NCBI GenBank assembly: GCA_964540765.1
Contig: CAZINW010000029.1
Span: 1-27,259, forward strand
DNA from: CAZJLN01 sp964540765
GTDB lineage: Bacteria; Chloroflexota; Anaerolineae; Anaerolineales; Anaerolineaceae
Length of the DNA stretch: 27,259 bases
Direction: 5' to 3'
A model generated the notes under the pieces. It ran no database searches. It saw only the letters and a list, made by a program, of their open reading frames with translations, and was not told where the DNA came from. A program made the position numbers and the translations under genes. Positions 1 through 7,553 of the stretch are shown here, piece after piece; position 1 is the stretch's first letter; each line of letters begins with the position of its first letter.

Positions 1-37
1 CCTGAGCTTACCAGGAAATTCGCGATTTCGCTATTGA

Positions 38-741
38 TTTCAGCGAAAGGTCAGTTACTACCAGGAATTTCTCAAAAAGCTGGGTTTTGAGAAGCTTTGG
101 GATACTTTTACGGGCTATATGCATCGCACCGCGCAATTTCCCGAAAAGATATTCCAGGCTGCAGACCTGGTCCAACGTAAGCGGGGCTTCCATATCCGCA
201 AATTTAAAAGCAAGAATGAATTGAAAGCTGCTGTGGATGATATCCAGATGCTTTATAACGCCTCGCTTGCAGGTGATGCCCGCAATATACCTGTATCGGA
301 TGCGGAAATGCAGACAATGGTCAATCAACTCTTGAAATTTGCTGATCCCCACTTGATCAAATTGATCTACAAGGAAGAAAACCGGCAGGTTTTCTACTGG
401 CATTCCCCGACATTGCTGCTGCCCTACAACGCACCAGGGGTCATCTGCTGCCATTTGGCTGGATCACAATTCTCAGGGAGCTCAAAAACACACCCTGTGT
501 TGATTTGAATGGCATCGGCATCCTGCCAGAGTATCAACGCATCGGTGGGACTGCCCTGTTGTATGCCGAAATTTACCACAGCATTATCTCCAATCCTCAT
601 TTTCAATACGGGGAATTTCTTCAATTGCGGGATAACAATCCCAAAATGCTGTTGGAATGGCAGGCAATGGGTGTGGAGATGCGTAAGATCCACCGCCTCT
701 ATAAGATGCAATTCTTGGAAAATTCAATAGTCAGTTCTTAA
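38..741 (+). pseudogene. GNAT-family N-acetyltransferase, 3' part, frameshifted
   Basis: This is the C-terminal half of a long GNAT-like acetyltransferase, a family that transfers an acyl group from acyl-CoA to an amine; the substrate is unknown. The first frame (from a stop at 35-37 up to about 385) reads YYQEFLKKLGFEK and continues to LIYKEENR. The second frame (about 385-741) reads AGFLLAFPDI, then LLPFGW and GIGILPEYQR, which is the acetyl-CoA-binding region of the family. The two frames join only if one base is missing between about 377 and 388. The in-frame stop at 35-37 and the window edge hide the N-terminal half. It could be a decayed gene or a single-base sequence error. The family call rests on motif memory, while the frame break is seen directly. 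Confidence 0.7.
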
Positions 742-813
742 GGCCTGTTATTATCTAGTACCTTGCAGAACCTCAAACACTCGCGTTTTCATGATTTGAA
801 GCACGTTTATTCT

Positions 814-842
814 GCGTGAATCCTCATAATTTCTGGTATAAT
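814..842 (+). promoter_or_regulatory. Promoter of the fadR-like operon (extended -10)
   Basis: A perfect TATAAT lies at 837-842, preceded by TG at 834-835, giving an extended -10 element. The -35 region about 17 bases upstream is poor, which an extended -10 tolerates. Transcription should begin near 849, about 32 bases before the regulator's ATG and inside the palindrome at 845-855. Confidence 0.65.
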
Positions 843-858
843 ACTGGTCAGACCACTT
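843..858 (+). promoter_or_regulatory. FadR-type operator
   Basis: The bases ACTGGTCAGACCACTT contain a perfect 11-base palindrome, TGGTC-A-GACCA, at 845-855. This agrees closely with the operator known for Escherichia coli FadR, whose core is CTGGTCnGACC. It lies just downstream of the -10 box, over the expected transcription start, and 22 bases before the ORF for a FadR-like protein. The natural reading is autoregulation of the operon, released by a long-chain acyl-CoA. The match is seen in the sequence; binding is inferred. Confidence 0.75.
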
Positions 859-880
859 ACCACTTTTGCAGAGGATACAC

Positions 881-1594
881 ATGGACTGGCCTCCGCTTAA
901 AAAACCTGCTGAAATTGCTGAATCCCGCCTGATCAAAGCCATCCTTTCCCATGATCTGGAGATTAATACTTTTCTTCCTGCTGAGCGTGATCTTGCGGCG
1001 CGACTCGGCGTTACCCGACCTACCCTGCGGGAGGCTCTCCAACGGTTGGAGCGCGATGGCTGGCTGGAGATCCATCAAGGCAAGCCTACGCGCATCCGCA
1101 ACTACTGGCAGGAAGGTAACCTCGGTCTGCTTAATGCCTTGATCACCTACGCCACACATTTCCCGCCTGATTTTATCGGGAATTTGCTCTCAGTTCGGCT
1201 GGATCTCGCACCATCCTATGTTTATCTTGCAATTTCAAGCAATCCTGATCAAGTTGTGGAATTTTTGCAGCCATTACCCGACCTGCCAGAGGACCCACAA
1301 GCTTTTACTTCAGCAGATTGGCAATTGCACCACCTGCTCACTGTCCTTTCAGGGAATCCGATCTACACCCTCATCACCAACGGTTTCGATCATATTTATC
1401 AGACCTTTGGCGTTATCTATTTTTCACAATCAGAAGCACGCGATCATTCCCGCAAATTCTATCAAGATCTATTGAAGGCTGGGGTTGACCATAACCCCGT
1501 TTCTGCCAGGATAATTGCGCAACAGGTCATGGCGGAATCCATTCAATACTGGCAGCGCGTCAATTCCGAGATCAATGATGGAGGCATATCATGA
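881..1594 (+). CDS. FadR-like GntR-family transcriptional regulator
   Basis: This is a DNA-binding regulator of the FadR type. In E. coli, FadR binds acyl-CoA and controls fatty-acid breakdown and synthesis. The protein is 237 residues, almost the length of E. coli FadR. Residues 12-75 form the winged helix with LPAERDLAARLGVTRPTLRE, keeping the FadR DNA contacts Arg36, Thr45, Arg46, Thr48 and Arg50; FadR's Gln-His-Gly wing tip is His-Gln-Gly here. Residues 80-230 match the FadR_C effector domain (NLLSVR, LSGNPIY, GVIYFSQSEAR). ATG 881 is chosen over an upstream TTG because AGAGGA at 870-875 precedes it. The stop overlaps the next gene by four bases (ATGA), so it is first in the operon. The effector is probably an acyl-CoA, but this is untested. 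Confidence 0.85.
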   Translation: MDWPPLKKPAEIAESRLIKAILSHDLEINTFLPAERDLAARLGVTRPTLREALQRLERDGWLEIHQGKPTRIRNYWQEGNLGLLNALITYATHFPPDFIGNLLSVRLDLAPSYVYLAISSNPDQVVEFLQPLPDLPEDPQAFTSADWQLHHLLTVLSGNPIYTLITNGFDHIYQTFGVIYFSQSEARDHSRKFYQDLLKAGVDHNPVSARIIAQQVMAESIQYWQRVNSEINDGGIS

Positions 1595-3192
1595 AACGTC
1601 TGCAAGGCTGGGGGAACATCCATACCGATTATCCTGTTCCTGAACCCGCTAAAAAATTCTTGGCTGATTTTATCGGGAACCCACTCACGCTCAAAGATGC
1701 CACACCTGAGGAGATCTTGAGTAAAGTGCCTCAGTCAAAGCTGAAGCCGCACCCGATCATCACAACCGACCCGCTTGAGCGTTCCGCACATGCCCGCGGG
1801 CAGTCCACCAGTGATTGGGTGGACATGCGCGATGGCTTGATCGATTCCTTTCCCGATGGCGTTGCCTACCCTGCTTCCCTTCAAGACGTGGTTGATCTGA
1901 TCCAGTATGCCAAAAACACCGGCACACATCTCATTCCTTATGGTGGTGGTTCATCAGTTGTTGGTCACCTCACACCCCTCAAAGCGTATTCTCCCACGCT
2001 TTCGGTTGACATGAGCCGCATGGACCGCGTGCTCAAGATCAGTGAGCAGGATTTAACAGCTATCATCCAGGCTGGCACATCAGGGCCACTTCTGGAAGAA
2101 CAACTCAACAAAGCTGGTTACACCCTCGGTCACTTTCCCCAATCCTGGGAATATTCCACCCTTGGAGGTTGGATCGTAACCCGTTCAGTCGGACAGCAGT
2201 CCTATTATTACGGCAGGATTGAACCTCTTTTTGCTGGAGGTCACCTTGAAACACCATCCGGCGCCATTGACCTGCCACCTTTCCCCAAAAGTGCAGCAGG
2301 CCCTGACCTGCGTGAATGGGTCCTCGGCTCCGAAGGACGCTATGGTATCCTCACAGAAGCGACCATGCGCATCCGCAGGCTGCCCCAGCGCGAAAACTTC
2401 TACGCTGCCTTTTTCCCCAACTGGGAGGAAGGTGTTAAAGCTGAAATGGAAATCGCCCAACGCCAGTTGGGCGTCTGTATGTCGCGCTTGAGCGATGCCA
2501 TGGAAACGGAAACTACCATGCAACTCTCCGGTGAGGATAAGTTGGTCGCAATTGCAAAGAAGGGATTGAACCTTGTCGGACAACATGATGAACGTGTTAT
2601 GCTCATTTACGGTGTCACCGGTGAGTCTGCCACCACAAGCTTGGCAAAGCGACAGGTACGGGCAATCATCCACAAATATCACGGCATCCCGGTCAATTTT
2701 TACCTGGGTCCTGCCTGGATAAAGAAACGTTTCCTGACGCCTTACCTGCGCAATACCCTCTGGGAGCTGGGCTATTCTCTGGATACTTTTGAGACCTCAT
2801 TGCCCTGGTCTGTATTGAAGGAATGCAATGCAAAGATCATGCATGACCTTACCCATGCCCTTGAGGACGTCAACGAGCGCGTTCTCGGCTTCAGTCACAT
2901 CTCGCACATCTACACCAACGGTGGCAGTATGTACGTCACCTATGTTTATCGGCGTGCTGCGGATCCCGCTGAAACATTGGCACGCTGGAAGAGGATCAAA
3001 GCCATGGCGTCCAGCACCATCATTGCATATGGTGGCACCATCAGCCATCAACATGGTGTTGGTATCGACCATAAACCCTACCTGCTTAAAGAAAAGTGCT
3101 CGCTCGGAATCAAGTTGCTGCAAAACAGCATTAAGTGTCTTGACCCCGATGGGATCTGTAACCCAGGGAAACTTGTCGATCTGGAGAATTGA
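1591..3192 (+). CDS. FAD-linked oxidase, alkyl-DHAP synthase-like (AGPS family)
   Basis: This is a flavoprotein of the VAO fold, closest by eye to alkyldihydroxyacetone-phosphate synthase, which swaps the acyl chain of acyl-DHAP for a fatty alcohol in ether-lipid synthesis. The 533 residues align almost end to end: PYGGGSSVVGH (116-126), the FAD phosphate loop; STLGGW (189-194); GSEGRYGILTEA (246-257); TFETSLPW (399-406); and SHQHGVG (485-491). Animal AGPS has three histidines in that last motif, where this protein has His-Gln-His, so the reaction may differ; E. coli YgcU-type dehydrogenases are an alternative. The start overlaps the regulator's stop, with GGAGG at 1580-1584. GlpD follows two bases after its stop. 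Together with the kinase, the context points to glycerol phosphate or DHAP derivatives. Confidence 0.75.
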   Translation: MKRLQGWGNIHTDYPVPEPAKKFLADFIGNPLTLKDATPEEILSKVPQSKLKPHPIITTDPLERSAHARGQSTSDWVDMRDGLIDSFPDGVAYPASLQDVVDLIQYAKNTGTHLIPYGGGSSVVGHLTPLKAYSPTLSVDMSRMDRVLKISEQDLTAIIQAGTSGPLLEEQLNKAGYTLGHFPQSWEYSTLGGWIVTRSVGQQSYYYGRIEPLFAGGHLETPSGAIDLPPFPKSAAGPDLREWVLGSEGRYGILTEATMRIRRLPQRENFYAAFFPNWEEGVKAEMEIAQRQLGVCMSRLSDAMETETTMQLSGEDKLVAIAKKGLNLVGQHDERVMLIYGVTGESATTSLAKRQVRAIIHKYHGIPVNFYLGPAWIKKRFLTPYLRNTLWELGYSLDTFETSLPWSVLKECNAKIMHDLTHALEDVNERVLGFSHISHIYTNGGSMYVTYVYRRAADPAETLARWKRIKAMASSTIIAYGGTISHQHGVGIDHKPYLLKEKCSLGIKLLQNSIKCLDPDGICNPGKLVDLEN

Positions 3193-3194
3193 GC

Positions 3195-4772
3195 ATGTGG
3201 GATAGGAACTGGCGTATTGACACCTGGAAAAACCTTCAAAAAAAATGGGATCTGATCGTGATTGGCGGAGGTATTACCGGCGCAGGCATCTTCAACCTGG
3301 CAGCACGTCGTGGGTACAGCGTCCTGCTGCTTGAAGCTTCTGATTTTTCTTTTGGTACCTCCAGCCGCTCCTCCAAACTGGTGCATGGCGGTCTGCGTTA
3401 TTTACAGAATAAACAATACAATGTCGTGCGTGAATCTGTACGTGAAAGAGAGCGCATGATCAAAGAAGCGCCTGGACTGGTTCATCAACTGGATTTCCTC
3501 TTCGCGGGGTATTCCGACTTTGGCATGTCACATCGCATGCTGGCAGTGGGCACCACTCTCTATGACCTGATGGTGCCAAAATGGGATTATCGCATCATCC
3601 GGAAAGAGTGGGTGCGGGAGTGGGAACCAATTCTTAACACTGTTGGTCTGACCGGTGCAGTCCATTATTACGATGCATGCGTGGATGATTCCCGCCTGGT
3701 TCTACGTGTAATCCATGATGGTGAGCTTTTTGGTGGCACTGCCCTTAATTATGCCAGAGTGACCGGTTTTGTTAAAAATACCAAAGGCAGGGTTGTCAGC
3801 GTGAAGGTTCAGGATCAGACTGAAATGCTTGAACCCGATACGCAGGAGATCCAGGCGGCGGTTGTGGTCAATGCCACCGGTCCATGGTCTGACGAAGTCA
3901 GAAGCACCATCCAGGGTGCTCCCCGGCTGCGTAAACTTCGCGGCAGCCATCTGGTCTTCTCCCGCGATAAACTTCCCATTAAGCAAGCCGTCACCATGCT
4001 GCACCCGCTTGACCACCGCGCCCTCTTTGCCATTCCATGGGAAGGTGTCACCATGATCGGAACCACGGACCTGGACCAAAGGGAGATGGACACAGAGCCT
4101 GCCATCAGTGCAAAAGAAGTTGACTATCTCATACAGGCAGCCAACCATGCATTTCCTGCCAATCAGGTAACCACTAACGATATCATTTCCTCCTTTGCAG
4201 GGCTGCGTCCTGTCATCGATACCGGCGCATCATCCCCCAGCAAAGAATCCCGCGCACATGAGATCTGGGAAGAGGATGGTGTCGTCACCATTTCAGGTGG
4301 TAAATTGACTATTTTTCGGGTCATGGCTGCCGATGTGCTCAATTTCATTGCCCCGCATTTGCCTGGAAATCCTCATTTTGATCATCGTGATCCTGTTTTT
4401 GAGCATCCCTCCAAATTGGTCAGGCCACCTGCCATTGACCTTGAAGACTGGTCAGGATTGCTTGGGCGCCATGGACATGCCAGCCTGGAGGTGATCAACG
4501 CTGCCCCAGCAGACCAATTGAAGCGCATTGCACCGCTTTCCAACCTGTGGGCAGAACTGGTTTATTCTGCCACCTCCGAAGCTGTGGTTCACCTGGACGA
4601 CCTCCTGCTGCGCAGGGTGCGACTCGGCTTATGTCTTCCCCATGGGGGTCTTGATCAAATCGGTAAGATCCGCGATCTAGTGCAAACACATCTTGCCTGG
4701 TCTGATCAGCACTGGCAGGATGAAGTTAACCGTTATAAAGAAATCTGGCAGAAATATTATTTCCTGCCATAA
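3195..4772 (+). CDS. glpD: FAD-dependent glycerol-3-phosphate dehydrogenase
   Basis: It oxidises glycerol 3-phosphate to dihydroxyacetone phosphate, passing electrons to the quinone pool at the inner face of the membrane (family knowledge). The 525-residue protein opens with the dinucleotide-binding motif GGGITGAG (24-31), followed by SSRSSKLVHGGLRYL, the flavin and substrate region typical of GlpD. It continues with VVNATGPWSD, a GLRPV segment, SGGKLTIFR and a C-terminal GlpD-type helical domain. ATG 3195 is preferred to the TTG at 3189 because GGAG at 3183-3186 is well placed. It begins two bases after the AGPS-like gene, so the two are almost certainly co-translated. Its product, DHAP, is the backbone needed by an alkyl-DHAP-type enzyme. 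Confidence 0.88.
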   Translation: MWDRNWRIDTWKNLQKKWDLIVIGGGITGAGIFNLAARRGYSVLLLEASDFSFGTSSRSSKLVHGGLRYLQNKQYNVVRESVRERERMIKEAPGLVHQLDFLFAGYSDFGMSHRMLAVGTTLYDLMVPKWDYRIIRKEWVREWEPILNTVGLTGAVHYYDACVDDSRLVLRVIHDGELFGGTALNYARVTGFVKNTKGRVVSVKVQDQTEMLEPDTQEIQAAVVVNATGPWSDEVRSTIQGAPRLRKLRGSHLVFSRDKLPIKQAVTMLHPLDHRALFAIPWEGVTMIGTTDLDQREMDTEPAISAKEVDYLIQAANHAFPANQVTTNDIISSFAGLRPVIDTGASSPSKESRAHEIWEEDGVVTISGGKLTIFRVMAADVLNFIAPHLPGNPHFDHRDPVFEHPSKLVRPPAIDLEDWSGLLGRHGHASLEVINAAPADQLKRIAPLSNLWAELVYSATSEAVVHLDDLLLRRVRLGLCLPHGGLDQIGKIRDLVQTHLAWSDQHWQDEVNRYKEIWQKYYFLP

Positions 4773-4839
4773 AATTAGGTTAGAATAAACAGACTATATC
4801 ACTAATTCATCACGCTTTTTCTTGTGCGCAGGAGGGCTC

Positions 4840-6405
4840 ATGTCTGAAAAATATATTCTGGCAATTGACAACGGAACGCAATCAGTGCGTGCCCTCATAT
4901 TTGATCTTAAAGGCACACTCATCGCTAAAGAGCGTGTCGCCCTTCAGCCTTATTATTCCGAATTCCCTGGTTGGGCTGAGCAGGATCCGCAGGTGTTTTG
5001 GAATGCAGTCTGCCAAGCCTGCCAGGCCCTCTGGCAGCGATCTGGGATCGACCCATCTGAGATCATGGGCGTCGGGCTTACCACCCAGCGCTCGACCTTG
5101 ATCAACCTGGATGCAGAAGGCAAACCGCTTCGTCCTGCCATGGTCTGGTTGGATCAGCGTCGTACTCCCAAAAAAAAATTGAAACCAGTCGGGGGGGTGT
5201 GGGGACTCTTATTCAAACTTACAAGGATGACAGATACCGTGGCTTACCTCCAGGCTGAAGCAGAATCAAACTGGATCCGCACCTTTCAACCCGAGATTTG
5301 GGAGCAAACCAATAAATTTGTTTTCCTCTCAGGCTACCTTACGTATAAGCTGACAGATAAGTATATCGATTCCATTGGCTGTCAGGTCGGTTACATTCCT
5401 TTTGATTACAAAAAGCAGGATTGGTGTGCAAAAGGTGATTGGAAATGGGACGCAGTCCCGGTGGAACGCCCCCGCTTGGTCGACCTGGTACCCCCCACTG
5501 CGCTGCTGGGACATATCACAAAGGCTGCTGCCACAGCCACAGGCATACCCGAAGGTCTGCCGCTCATTGCCACTGCTGCGGATAAAGCCGCAGAGGTGAT
5601 CGGGGCAGGCTGTCTCACCCCGGATATTGGCTGTCTCAGTTATGGCACTACCGCGACCATCAACACCACCCATAAAAAATACCTGGAAGTCATTCCAATG
5701 ATCCCTCCTTATCCAAGCGCTGTACCAGGTGCTTACGCCCTTGAGATCCAGATTTACCGCGGCTTTTGGATGGTCAGCTGGTTCAAGGAAGAGTTTGGGC
5801 AGCTCGAAATGAAAATTGCAGATGAGCGCGGCGTTGAGCCAGAAGTTTTGTTTGATGATTTGCTGCGTACCGCCCCGCCCGGTTCTCAGGGGTTGATCTT
5901 GCAGCCTTACTGGTCTCCGGGTCTCAAAGTTCCCGGACCCGAAGCAAAAGGAGCCGTCATCGGCTTTGGCGATGTGCATACACGCGCCCATTTTTATCGT
6001 GCGATCCTGGAAGGTCTCGCCTACAGTCTGCGTGAAGGGCTCGAGCGCACAGAAAAACGCAGCAAAATTCCCATCACTTCGTTGCGCGTGGCTGGGGGTG
6101 GTTCCCAGTCACCCGGTGCCATGCAGATCACTGCTGATGTTTTTGGACTGCCGGTCTCCCGCCCGCATGTTTACGAAGCCTCAGGGCTTGGCGCCGCCAT
6201 TGATGTGGCAGTAGGTTTGAACGCGCACCCTGACTTTGAGACAGCAGTCCGGGAAATGACCCGTCTCGGGGAGACTTATTACCCCAATAAAGAAAATTAC
6301 AGGTTGTACAGCCAGCTTTATGAAAAAGTCTACCTTCAGATTTACAGGCGCTTGCAGCCTCTTTACAGCCAAATTCGGGAGATAACAGGTTATCCGCCCG
6401 AATAA
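4840..6405 (+). CDS. FGGY-family carbohydrate/glycerol kinase
   Basis: This is an ATP-dependent sugar or polyol kinase of 521 residues, the usual length of the family. The N-terminal phosphate loop DNGTQSVRA (10-18), MVWLDQRR (101-108), the catalytic-base region ATAADKAAEVIGAG with Asp248, SYGTTATI and the C-terminal RVAGGGSQSPGAMQ nucleotide-binding segment are all present. In glycerol kinase an Arg-Glu pair binds glycerol (motif QRET); here the motif is QRST (83-86), so glycerol is not assured as the substrate. ATG 4840 is chosen because a strong AGGAGGG (4830-4836) precedes it. It lies 67 bases after GlpD with no terminator between, so probably the same operon. E. coli has a comparable kinase/AGPS-like pair, YgcE/YgcU. 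Confidence 0.8.
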   Translation: MSEKYILAIDNGTQSVRALIFDLKGTLIAKERVALQPYYSEFPGWAEQDPQVFWNAVCQACQALWQRSGIDPSEIMGVGLTTQRSTLINLDAEGKPLRPAMVWLDQRRTPKKKLKPVGGVWGLLFKLTRMTDTVAYLQAEAESNWIRTFQPEIWEQTNKFVFLSGYLTYKLTDKYIDSIGCQVGYIPFDYKKQDWCAKGDWKWDAVPVERPRLVDLVPPTALLGHITKAAATATGIPEGLPLIATAADKAAEVIGAGCLTPDIGCLSYGTTATINTTHKKYLEVIPMIPPYPSAVPGAYALEIQIYRGFWMVSWFKEEFGQLEMKIADERGVEPEVLFDDLLRTAPPGSQGLILQPYWSPGLKVPGPEAKGAVIGFGDVHTRAHFYRAILEGLAYSLREGLERTEKRSKIPITSLRVAGGGSQSPGAMQITADVFGLPVSRPHVYEASGLGAAIDVAVGLNAHPDFETAVREMTRLGETYYPNKENYRLYSQLYEKVYLQIYRRLQPLYSQIREITGYPPE

Positions 6406-6618
6406 GGCTCTCAAGACTCAAATTTCCTTTTACAGGGCATTTGAGTATTCTTTGAAGCTAAACAGGGTAATTATGCAGTCCCACCCATCAACCAGCGTAT
6501 CAACTTTCTTTTTACCAGTGGTTCATCCGGGACGCACCAATTTTTGCCTTAAAGGGCTTGGCTTGAGATTGATGCGCAACCAGCAGCTAAAGCCTGGGTC
6601 AGCACAAGGAGAGGCATC

Positions 6619-7365
6619 ATGACAGAATTTCAATTTATCAAAAATCCTCATCTGGCAGGTGATACCTTCATTCTGCAAGGCAGCGATACTGGCATCTTAT
6701 TGCTTCACGGCTTCACTGCCACCACCGCTGAAGTACGTCTGCTGGCTGAATGCCTGCATCGGGCAGGCTTTACCATTTCTGCGCCCCTCTTGCCTGGTCA
6801 TGGCACCCATCCAGGCAAGCTCAATACTGTCAAATGGATGGATTGGTACGAGACTGCGGAAGCAGCTTTCTTGAATTTGCACGAAACCTGCCGCCATGTG
6901 TTTGTTGGTGGAGAATCGATGGGAGGTCTTCTTGCATTGCTCCTGGCAGGCAGGGTTGATCGCATCGCTGGGATCATGTTATTTGCACCGGCGATTAAGA
7001 TTCCCGGCGCATGGCGGGCACATTTGGTAAAGCCCTTTATGCCCTGGTTAAAAAAGTTCGCTCCTGATGATGGTCTCCCATGGAAGGGCTACAATGTCTA
7101 CCCGATCAAAGGAGCTATTGAAATGCTTAACCTGCAAAAGGTTGTCAGGCGGGAGTTAAAGCAAGTTAAACAGCCTGCCATCATATTTACAGGTAAACGT
7201 GACACAACCATTTCCCCCGACTGCGGACAACTGATCTTGGATGGCATCTCTTCAACCCAAAAATCCCTGCACTTGATGCCGGATTCTCCTCATTGCATCC
7301 TTCTGGATCATGAAGTGGGGGAGGTATGTCGGATGTGTCAGTCCTTCATCAACAAGGTCAGATAA
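6619..7365 (+). CDS. Alpha/beta-hydrolase, monoacylglycerol lipase or carboxylesterase-like
   Basis: It probably splits short or single-chain fatty esters, such as monoacylglycerols, in the cytoplasm. The 248-residue protein has the oxyanion strand LLLHGF (27-32), the nucleophile elbow GESMGG with Ser100, Asp195 in TGKRDTTIS and His225 in SPHCILLDHE, a complete triad. The segments GHGTHPG and GISSTQK resemble the Bacillus monoacylglycerol lipase and Geobacillus Est30 group. There is no signal peptide. AAGGAG lies just before ATG 6619. It follows the kinase after 213 bases with no clear terminator, so it could be read from the fadR promoter. A lipase releasing glycerol and fatty acid would fit that operon, but this link is inferred from position. 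Confidence 0.78.
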   Translation: MTEFQFIKNPHLAGDTFILQGSDTGILLLHGFTATTAEVRLLAECLHRAGFTISAPLLPGHGTHPGKLNTVKWMDWYETAEAAFLNLHETCRHVFVGGESMGGLLALLLAGRVDRIAGIMLFAPAIKIPGAWRAHLVKPFMPWLKKFAPDDGLPWKGYNVYPIKGAIEMLNLQKVVRRELKQVKQPAIIFTGKRDTTISPDCGQLILDGISSTQKSLHLMPDSPHCILLDHEVGEVCRMCQSFINKVR

Positions 7366-7411
7366 TTGACTCCCTATTGGAATTTACACATAATCATCAG
7401 CTGAAGCAATT

Positions 7412-7442
7412 TTTACTGATTTGTATAAAACAGTGTTATACT
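7412..7442 (+). promoter_or_regulatory. Promoter upstream of the heterodimeric ABC exporter
   Basis: TGTTATACT at 7434-7442 is an extended -10 (TATACT at 7437-7442). TTTACT at 7412-7417 is a moderate -35 with 19 bases between. The expected start near 7450 would give a leader of about 100 bases before the TTG start codon at 7554. Confidence 0.5.
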
Positions 7443-7553
7443 TTTTCACTTCAGGTTTAATTCTTGTATTAATCGTTGATTAAATTTGTTGCAGAACTCG
7501 GAAAGTTTGCACCAAATGAATTATTTTATCTAAAAATTTTTGGAGTTTTTATT

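Noticed and set aside
5329..5991. 220-codon open frame on the minus strand inside the kinase gene
   Set aside because: The plus-strand frame has clear FGGY motifs throughout; the antisense frame shows no family motif or ribosome site.
6416..6446. ACTCAAAT/ATTTGAGT inverted repeat after the FGGY kinase gene
   Set aside because: It is AT-rich with a 15-base loop and has no T-run after it, so it is not a convincing terminator.
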